A DNA stretch of 64,000 bases from Firmicutes bacterium HGW-Firmicutes-8 (GTDB lineage Bacteria; Bacillota; Thermincolia; Thermincolales; UBA2595). Positions 59,330-64,000 of the stretch are shown here, piece after piece. How positions within the stretch are numbered: the first letter of the stretch is position 1; every line of letters starts with the position of its first letter. Below the pieces are notes generated by a model. It searched no databases and had not been told where the DNA came from. It saw only the letters and a list, made by a program, of their open reading frames with translations. The stretch covers positions 20,440 through 84,439 of the forward strand of contig PGZN01000013.1 in assembly GCA_002840165.1 (NCBI GenBank), read 5' to 3'. The position numbers were made by a program, and so were the translations under genes.

Positions 59330-60517
59330 TTGCCGATCGCTAAAAAAGTTGAAGAAAACCTCAAGAGGGCTTCATGGATCCGGGCTATGTTTGAAGAAGG
59401 AGAAAAACTGAGAAAAATACACGGTGCGGACAAGGTTTTTGATTTCACTCTTGGCAATCCGGATGTTGAACCACCTGCGGCTTTTAAAGCCGAATTGAAA
59501 AAACTTGCTGAAAACCCGATTCCCGGGATGCACAGGTATATGAACAATGCCGGTTATCCCGATACACGCCGGGCGATTGCCCAGGTACTGGGCGAAGAAT
59601 CGGGGCTGGCCTTTAATGAAGATAACATTGTAATGACTGTCGGCGCCGGCGGCGCATTAAACGTTGTGCTGAAGACCCTGCTCGACCCGGGTGATGAAGT
59701 TATTATCCTGTCTCCGTTTTTCGTAGAATACAAGTTTTACATAGACAACCACGGGGGTGTATTTAAAGAAGCGCCCACCAAAGACGATTTCCAACTCGAC
59801 CTGGAGGCAATTGAATCAGCTGTCGGCCCTAAGACTAAAGCCATTATCGTCAACACCCCGAACAACCCGACCGGGGTAATATATGACGCCGGTTCCCTTG
59901 ACCGGCTGGGTATCCTGCTGAAGAAAAAGGAAGCCGAATTTAGCTCGGAAATCTATGTAATCTCTGATGAGCCCTATGCTAAAATCAGCTATGACGGTAT
60001 TACGGCGCCAAGTATTTTTAAATCAATCGACAACAGTATCGTCGTAACTTCCCACAGTAAAGACCTGGCCCTGCCCGGTGAGCGTATCGGCTATTTGGCA
60101 GTCAGCCCGAAGGTAAAGGACCTTTCGTTGATTATGGATGGCATGACTTTCGCCAACCGGACCCTCGGTTTTGTAAATGCCCCTGCCCTGATGCAGCGGC
60201 TCGTAACCCATCTGCAGAGGGAAAGTGTTAATATCGCTGAATACCAGGAAAAACGAGATATTTTTTATGATAACCTTAGCGCAATGGGCTTCCAAATGGT
60301 CAAGCCCTCCGGGGCTTTTTACCTCTTCCCAAAATCCCCGATCCCCGATGATGTGGCCTTTGTCCGGGCAGCTCAAAAATATAATATTCTGCTGGTCCCA
60401 GGCGCCGGATTTGGGAAGCCGGGTTACTTCAGAATTACCTACTGTATGAACAAACAGATCATCCTCAACTCCCTCCCGGCATTCAGGGAATTGGCCAAGG
60501 AATTCGGTCTGAGCTAG
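59330..60517 (+). CDS. PLP-dependent aminotransferase, class I/II fold
   Basis: A 395-residue fold-type I aminotransferase. FTLGNPDVEPP near 40 and YMNNAGYPDTRRAIAQVLG near 67 form the substrate region. IVNTPNNPTGVIYDAG near 178 is the PLP ring contact, and the cofactor Lys is in VTSHSKDLALPGERIGYLAV near 240. FGKPGYFRITYC near 365 holds the carboxylate-binding Arg. TTG 59330 lies 10 bases after AAAGGAG. The amino-acid specificity is unclear. The TAG stop overlaps a heptad array. Confidence 0.9.
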   Translation: MPIAKKVEENLKRASWIRAMFEEGEKLRKIHGADKVFDFTLGNPDVEPPAAFKAELKKLAENPIPGMHRYMNNAGYPDTRRAIAQVLGEESGLAFNEDNIVMTVGAGGALNVVLKTLLDPGDEVIILSPFFVEYKFYIDNHGGVFKEAPTKDDFQLDLEAIESAVGPKTKAIIVNTPNNPTGVIYDAGSLDRLGILLKKKEAEFSSEIYVISDEPYAKISYDGITAPSIFKSIDNSIVVTSHSKDLALPGERIGYLAVSPKVKDLSLIMDGMTFANRTLGFVNAPALMQRLVTHLQRESVNIAEYQEKRDIFYDNLSAMGFQMVKPSGAFYLFPKSPIPDDVAFVRAAQKYNILLVPGAGFGKPGYFRITYCMNKQIILNSLPAFRELAKEFGLS

Positions 60518-60644
60518 TGGTGAGTGGTGAGTGGTGAGTGAAGAGCGCCTATGCCTAGTATTATAGAAAAAAATGTAGGTTCGCGCCTGAAGCGCGAACC
60601 TTTCCTTTTGCACTTACCACTCCTCACTCTCCACTCCTCACTCC
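60517..60644. repeat. Facing heptad arrays around a perfect hairpin
   Basis: GTGGTGA x3 at 60517-60537 faces CCACTCC/TCACTCT/CCACTCC/TCACTCC at 60617-60644. Between them AGGTTCGCGC pairs with GCGCGAACCT (60577-60586 with 60592-60601), the same stem as at 27720. The left array covers the aminotransferase stop and the right array covers the YjbQ stop (60638-60640). Confidence 0.88.
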
Positions 60645-61060
60645 CCGATAATCTTTATAATTACCCGTTTCCTCCGTCTCCCGTCAAATTCTGCATAATA
60701 TACCTGCTGCCATGGGCCGAGGTCGAGCTTTCCGTCAGTTACCGGAAGAATCACCTGGTGATGGACAAGAATGCTTTTTAAGTGGGCGTCCCCGTTGTCT
60801 TCCCCGGTACGGTGGTGAAGATAGTCTGGACCAAACGGTGCTAATTCATCAAGCATATTGTCGATGTCCTGGATAATCCCTTCCTCGGCATCATTTACAT
60901 ATACCCCGGCTGTAATATGCATAGCCGAAACCAGGACCATCCCTTCTTTAATCTCGGACTTGGCCAGGGCACTTTTAACCTGGGAAGTGATGTTTATATA
61001 TTCTCTCCTTTTCGCTGTGTCAAAAAAAAGATACTCTGTATAAGACCTCACCACTATCAT
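60638..61060 (-). CDS. YjbQ/UPF0047 family protein
   Basis: A 140-residue protein. The family signatures [19 protein letters not shown] near 48, [28 protein letters not shown] near 80 and [24 protein letters not shown] near 113 are all present. The conserved HHR and HxxxxxHH residues form a likely metal-binding site. A weak thiamine-phosphate-synthase activity has been proposed for relatives. The start is ATG or one of two adjacent GTGs. Its TGA lies within a heptad array. Confidence 0.9.
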   Translation of the reverse strand: MIVVRSYTEYLFFDTAKRREYINITSQVKSALAKSEIKEGMVLVSAMHITAGVYVNDAEEGIIQDIDNMLDELAPFGPDYLHHRTGEDNGDAHLKSILVHHQVILPVTDGKLDLGPWQQVYYAEFDGRRRKRVIIKIIGE

Positions 61061-61440
61061 CCTCTCTCTTTTTGGCAGAATTATAGCATGAGTTACTAAA
61101 TTATGTCCAGCTTACGCGCTCTCCGCATTCTCTGCGGTCTCCGCGGTTTTTTCTATACAGTAGAGCTATGTTTTGGGTAGAAAAGAATCTTCATATGAAC
61201 TGTACCTGTTTTTTAGTTTTGTATAAATATTCAATTTAATAATTACCATACTAGGGAAGTAATGTTCGCTATGGGTTACTGATGTCTCTCTGTGTCCTCT
61301 TTCTCAGTCTCTGTGAACTCTGTGTTTTCTTTTATTTTTTATAACCTTCTCAGTTCCCGTCGTTCAACTACAACTCTGTACTCCACATTAATAAAACAGC
61401 CTTCTGCTGGTTACAATGTTTATGTAAAGGGGGGTTCAAA
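61061..61440. repeat. Intergenic repeat mosaic
   Basis: It contains CTCCGCATTCTCTGCGGTCTCCGCGG (61120-61145), TTCTATACAGTAGAGCTATG...GGGTAGAA (about 61150-61182, as at 52499), CTGTTTTTTAGTTTTGTATAAA...GGGTTACTGATGTCTCTCTGTGTCCTC (61208-61299) and CTCTGTGTTTTCTTTT. This is the third copy of the block seen twice in 52499-53100. No gene is seen. Confidence 0.8.
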
Positions 61441-62112
61441 ATGCTTATCGTTCTTGTCCGAACCCTTATATTATACGGTTTTGTTGTAATAGCCGTACGG
61501 GTTATGGGGAAACATCAGATCGGGCAGCTCCAGCCTTTTGAACTGGTAGTCACCATTATGCTGTCTGAATTGGCTGCTATACCGATGCAAAATACAGGTA
61601 TTCCATTAATCAACGGCATAACCCCAATCCTTACACTGCTGGTGGCCCAGGTTGCCTTATCTTATATTTCTCTTAAAAGTGACCGGGCCCGGGCCGTAAT
61701 CTGCGGCAGACCTAGTGTACTGATTGAAAACGGGAAGATAATGGAACCTGAACTGGAAAGGTTGAGATATAATCTCAGTGACCTGATGGAACAATTGAGG
61801 GCCAAAAACATCCGAAATATTTCAGATGTAGAATTCGCCATCCTGGAAACAAGCGGTCAGCTGAGTGTAATTCCAAAATCCCAGAAACGGCCTGTGATAC
61901 CGGAGGATATTAATGTTCCGTCTAAATATGAAGGGCTGCCCCTGACAGTAATTATGGACGGCCACATAATCCACCACAACCTCAAAAAAATGAACCTCGA
62001 TATCCCTTGGCTTAAGCTGCAGCTGAAAAACCTGGGTGTTGACAGCCCTGATCAGGTATTATTCGCTAACCTTGATACAGACGGAAAGCTGTACTGTCAA
62101 AGGAAAAGTTAA
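61441..62112 (+). CDS. DUF421 (YetF-like) membrane protein
   Basis: A 223-residue protein. Three N-terminal membrane segments (about 1-75) include VRVMGKHQIGQLQPFELVVTIMLSELAAIPMQN, the family signature. The cytosolic part begins DRARAVICGRPSVLIENGKIM and includes DLMEQLRAKNIRNISDVEFAILETSGQLSVIPK. The family is common in spore formers; the function is unknown. GGGGGG precedes ATG. It is followed 19 bases later by its habitual partner DUF4363. Confidence 0.9.
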   Translation: MLIVLVRTLILYGFVVIAVRVMGKHQIGQLQPFELVVTIMLSELAAIPMQNTGIPLINGITPILTLLVAQVALSYISLKSDRARAVICGRPSVLIENGKIMEPELERLRYNLSDLMEQLRAKNIRNISDVEFAILETSGQLSVIPKSQKRPVIPEDINVPSKYEGLPLTVIMDGHIIHHNLKKMNLDIPWLKLQLKNLGVDSPDQVLFANLDTDGKLYCQRKS

Positions 62113-62131
62113 ACTTGGAGGGACTTAAAAG

Positions 62132-62512
62132 GTGAAAATAGTAATAGCTGCATTAATTATTTTTATGGTCTTGGTTGGTTTCGCCGCCTTTTCCTTTTAC
62201 TATCTTAGCAATACCGCCAACACCCTGCTGACTGACGTCGAAAGCGTGGAAAAGAGTGTCCAAGCCAAGGACTGGCAGCAGGCCGAAAAAAAATTCGGAG
62301 AACTGGATTTATCCTGGGAACGCACAAGTGGCATATGGGCCAGGCTCATCGACCATCAGGAGTTGGATAACATAAATATAACAATGTCAAGAATAGAAAA
62401 GTTTATTGAGACGAAAAACCTTACGGGGTTTATGCCCGAGTCGGCCGAACTCAAGCTGCTCTTCAAACACATTCCTGAAAAAGAGGCCCTTAATTTGGAA
62501 AATATTTTATAG
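62132..62512 (+). CDS. DUF4363 family protein
   Basis: A 126-residue protein with one N-terminal membrane segment (VIAALIIFMVLVGFAAF) and a helical extracytoplasmic part. That part contains the family patterns VQAKDWQQAEKKFGELDLSWER and ELDNINITMSRIEKFIETKN. GGAGGG precedes GTG 62132. The DUF421-DUF4363 pairing suggests a joint envelope function. Confidence 0.85.
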   Translation: MKIVIAALIIFMVLVGFAAFSFYYLSNTANTLLTDVESVEKSVQAKDWQQAEKKFGELDLSWERTSGIWARLIDHQELDNINITMSRIEKFIETKNLTGFMPESAELKLLFKHIPEKEALNLENIL

Positions 62513-62525
62513 ATTCAATTACTGA

Positions 62526-62546
62526 TAGTTGACAGTTGTCAGTTGT
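62526..62546. repeat. Heptad array (TAGTTGA, CAGTTGT x2)
   Basis: Three period-7 units 14 bases after the DUF4363 stop, of the same type as the array at 27669. Confidence 0.8.
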
Positions 62547-62590
62547 CAGGTTTTCAGGAGAATAGGACTACTCATGATGGTTTCTGCGGT

Positions 62591-62619
62591 AAGCAGGTGT
62601 AAAATCACCTGCTTTTTTT
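62591..62619 (+). terminator. Intrinsic terminator of the DUF421-DUF4363 operon
   Basis: A 9-bp perfect stem AAGCAGGTG / CACCTGCTT (62591-62599 with 62606-62614), loop TAAAAT, followed by TTTTT. Confidence 0.9.
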
Positions 62620-62718
62620 ATGCCTTCCAGTTAACATATCGTATTTCTGATAACACTTAGGGTGTTAACCGCATATCCTGACTATAGGAATACTTAATCC
62701 GTTAGAGGGGGTTCTGAT

Positions 62719-62919
62719 ATGTTTAACCCAAGAAAAGAAATTGATTTTATGGAGCCTACAGGGGCGTGCTTCCCACAGGCCAGGCTGAGCGAAGCCTGGA
62801 CTCCCTACCAGATGATCGGGATGATATTTGACCCGCCAATCGGTCTTTTTCACGGTACAATTTTCCCGGAACTGGTAAGGCCGTATATGCCCAATCCAAA
62901 TGCCCCAGAGTGGTATTAA
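62719..62919 (+). CDS. cotJA: Spore coat-associated protein CotJA
   Basis: A 66-residue protein matching CotJA: ARLSEAWTPYQMIGMIF near 21 and LFHGTIFPELVRPYMP near 43 are the family blocks. It is needed with CotJC for its assembly in the spore coat. GAGGGGG precedes ATG. The first gene of cotJABC, its presence supports an endospore-forming host. A weak sporulation-type -10 (CATATCCT near 62672) may lie upstream. Confidence 0.93.
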   Translation: MFNPRKEIDFMEPTGACFPQARLSEAWTPYQMIGMIFDPPIGLFHGTIFPELVRPYMPNPNAPEWY

Positions 62920-62933
62920 AGCAGGAGGTAATT

Positions 62934-63200
62934 ATGAATAAGAAAATGTCTCAACAGGCGAAAATGCTCAAAGAAATTATGAGCTACGAGTTTACCGCCG
63001 TCGACCTCAACCTTTACCTGGATACTCATCCCTGTGACATGAAGGCCCTGGCGGAATACAACTGTGTTACCCACCAACTGGATATACTTAAGCGCGCTTA
63101 TGAGCAGTGCTACGGTCCCCTGGCGGCTTTTGGCTCTACCCCCAGCCAGTTTCCCTGGATGTGGATTGATGAACCATGGCCCTGGGAAGTTGAATTTTAA
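62934..63200 (+). CDS. cotJB: Spore coat protein CotJB
   Basis: An 88-residue protein with the CotJB blocks EIMSYEFTAVDLNLYLDTHP, ALAEYNCVTHQLDILKRAYEQCYGPL and FPWMWIDEPWPWE. The start at 62934 follows AGGAGG; the frame extends to 62910, overlapping cotJA, without a site. It is the middle gene of the coat operon. Confidence 0.93.
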   Translation: MNKKMSQQAKMLKEIMSYEFTAVDLNLYLDTHPCDMKALAEYNCVTHQLDILKRAYEQCYGPLAAFGSTPSQFPWMWIDEPWPWEVEF

Positions 63201-63216
63201 GGAGGCATAATACCAT

Positions 63217-63789
63217 ATGTGGATATATGAAAAGAAACTTGAATACCCTGTCCGCGTAAGCTGCCCTAACCCAAGGCTGGCAAAGATAGTGCTGGAGCAA
63301 TACGGCGGGGCGGACGGTGAAGCCGGTGCAGCCAATCGTTACCTGACCCAGAGATATATGATGCCTACCGGCATGGCCAAAGGGGTGCTGACAGATATCG
63401 GGACCGAAGAACTGGCCCATTGGGAGATTATCGCCACTCTGTTTTACAAGCTGATCAAAGACGCTTCTATTGACCAGATTAAAAAAGCCGGATTGGAAGA
63501 CTATTATGTCAATCACGGCAAAGACGTATATTTGCAGAGCGCCGGGGGGGTTCCATTTACCGCCGCTTACTTTGCCACCAAAGGCGACCCGGTCGCCAAC
63601 CTGGTAGAAGATATGGCTGCCGAGCAGAAGGCCAGGGCTACATATGAACACATCCTGACCTTGAGTGATGACCCCTGTGTGAATGAAACCATCAAGTTCC
63701 TGCGGGAACGGGAAGTGGTGCACTTCCAGAGGTTCGGGGAAGTGCTGGATAATGTTTATACGTTCATGAATACGAAAAAGTGTTTTTAG
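63217..63789 (+). CDS. cotJC: Spore coat protein CotJC (manganese-catalase-like)
   Basis: A 190-residue ferritin-like four-helix protein related to manganese catalase. Metal-site residues are visible as Glu/His in LLTDIGTEELAHWEIIATLFYKL-type helices near 66-82, and EDMAAEQKARATYEHIL near 140. RYMMPTGMAKGVLTDIGTEE near 45 is the family block. AAGGAGG precedes ATG by 11 bases. It is the third cotJ gene and may protect the spore from peroxide. Confidence 0.93.
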   Translation: MWIYEKKLEYPVRVSCPNPRLAKIVLEQYGGADGEAGAANRYLTQRYMMPTGMAKGVLTDIGTEELAHWEIIATLFYKLIKDASIDQIKKAGLEDYYVNHGKDVYLQSAGGVPFTAAYFATKGDPVANLVEDMAAEQKARATYEHILTLSDDPCVNETIKFLREREVVHFQRFGEVLDNVYTFMNTKKCF

Positions 63790-63826
63790 AGAGTCGAAAT
63801 CCATAAAACTGAAAGGTGTGATTATC

Positions 63827-64000
63827 ATGTCGATCCTTCCTCCATGCCCTACCGGGTTTACAACTTATATAATCAGGGCGGGAGATACCTTCTACTCACT
63901 TGCCATAAGGTTTAATACTACTGTCGCTGTATTACTGCAGGCTAACCCCGGCGTTAACCCCAATGCCCTTATGATCGGGCAGGCTATTTGCGTGCCGGTC
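63827..64000 (+). CDS. LysM-domain protein (partial, N-terminal 58 residues)
   Basis: A frame from ATG 63827 (GAAAGGTG upstream) runs off the right edge after 58 codons. It reads PCPTGFTTYIIRAGDTFYSL then AIRFNTTVAVLLQANPGVNP, a LysM domain that binds peptidoglycan-type glycans. There is no signal peptide, as in many spore-coat LysM proteins. It follows cotJC by 37 bases and probably belongs to the same coat cluster. Confidence 0.88.
   Translation, partial: MSILPPCPTGFTTYIIRAGDTFYSLAIRFNTTVAVLLQANPGVNPNALMIGQAICVPV

Overview
The window looks like a chromosome segment of an endospore-forming, mid-GC Clostridia, most like the Desulfotomaculum/Peptococcaceae type; this is inferred from gene content, not from a database match. 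Supporting signs are a cotJABC-LysM spore-coat cluster at the right end, bacillithiol genes (bshA, bshB1), a PerR-like Fur protein, formate-dehydrogenase and molybdenum-cofactor accessory genes (mobA, fdhD, mobB), a short-form aconitase, glycogen synthases, and many strong GGAGG-type ribosome binding sites with frequent TTG/GTG starts. No rRNA, tRNA or CRISPR array was seen.

Layout. 1-6 kb: metal-dependent hydrolase, PerR-like regulator, bacillithiol pair, MoxR/VWA pair. 7-9.4 kb: molybdenum cofactor and FdhD operon. 9.5-21.9 kb: housekeeping and envelope genes (deacetylase, methyltransferase, phosphofructokinase, CBS protein, TrmL, PhoU-like, aconitase, VanW, PRC-barrel). 22-27.5 kb: two glgA paralogues and galT, separated by decayed debris (a TtcA-like pseudogene, an IS1182 transposase remnant). 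27.8-36 kb: small membrane proteins, a ferredoxin, a probable selenoprotein, an isoprenoid/quinone module (ubiA, polyprenyl synthase, geranylgeranyl-reductase-like protein, NapH-like ferredoxin) and a subtilase. 36-45 kb: an accessory region with dispersed repeats, two small secreted proteins, a Tn3 transposase remnant, a three-gene DDE/AAA/DUF6431 transposition module, a SEC-C protein, a DnaJ protein and an HExxH protein. 45.4-62.5 kb: oxidoreductase, DUF1189, patatin, hydrolases, a GT2/DUF2304/EamA glycan-lipid cluster, nitrilase, aminotransferase, YjbQ and DUF421/DUF4363. 62.7-64 kb: cotJABC and a LysM protein.

The most notable observation is at 29607-30173 on the minus strand. A reading frame continues through an in-frame TGA that falls exactly on the second cysteine of the CxxC metal-binding motif of a heavy-metal-associated (HMA) domain. 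A hairpin with a G-containing apical loop starts 15 bases downstream, as expected for a bacterial SECIS. This predicts an HMA selenoprotein (C-G-G-Sec) of 188 residues, which a standard annotation would truncate at 115 residues. A ferredoxin gene follows it.

The intergenic DNA is also unusual. It carries (a) twelve arrays of 7-base tandem units, several abutting or containing gene stop codons and often paired in inverted orientation; (b) dispersed phrase-like repeats built on ATCCGCG/ATCCGTG and CGCGGAG; (c) a roughly 85-base element in five full or partial copies; and (d) a longer element with structured-RNA-like features in three places.
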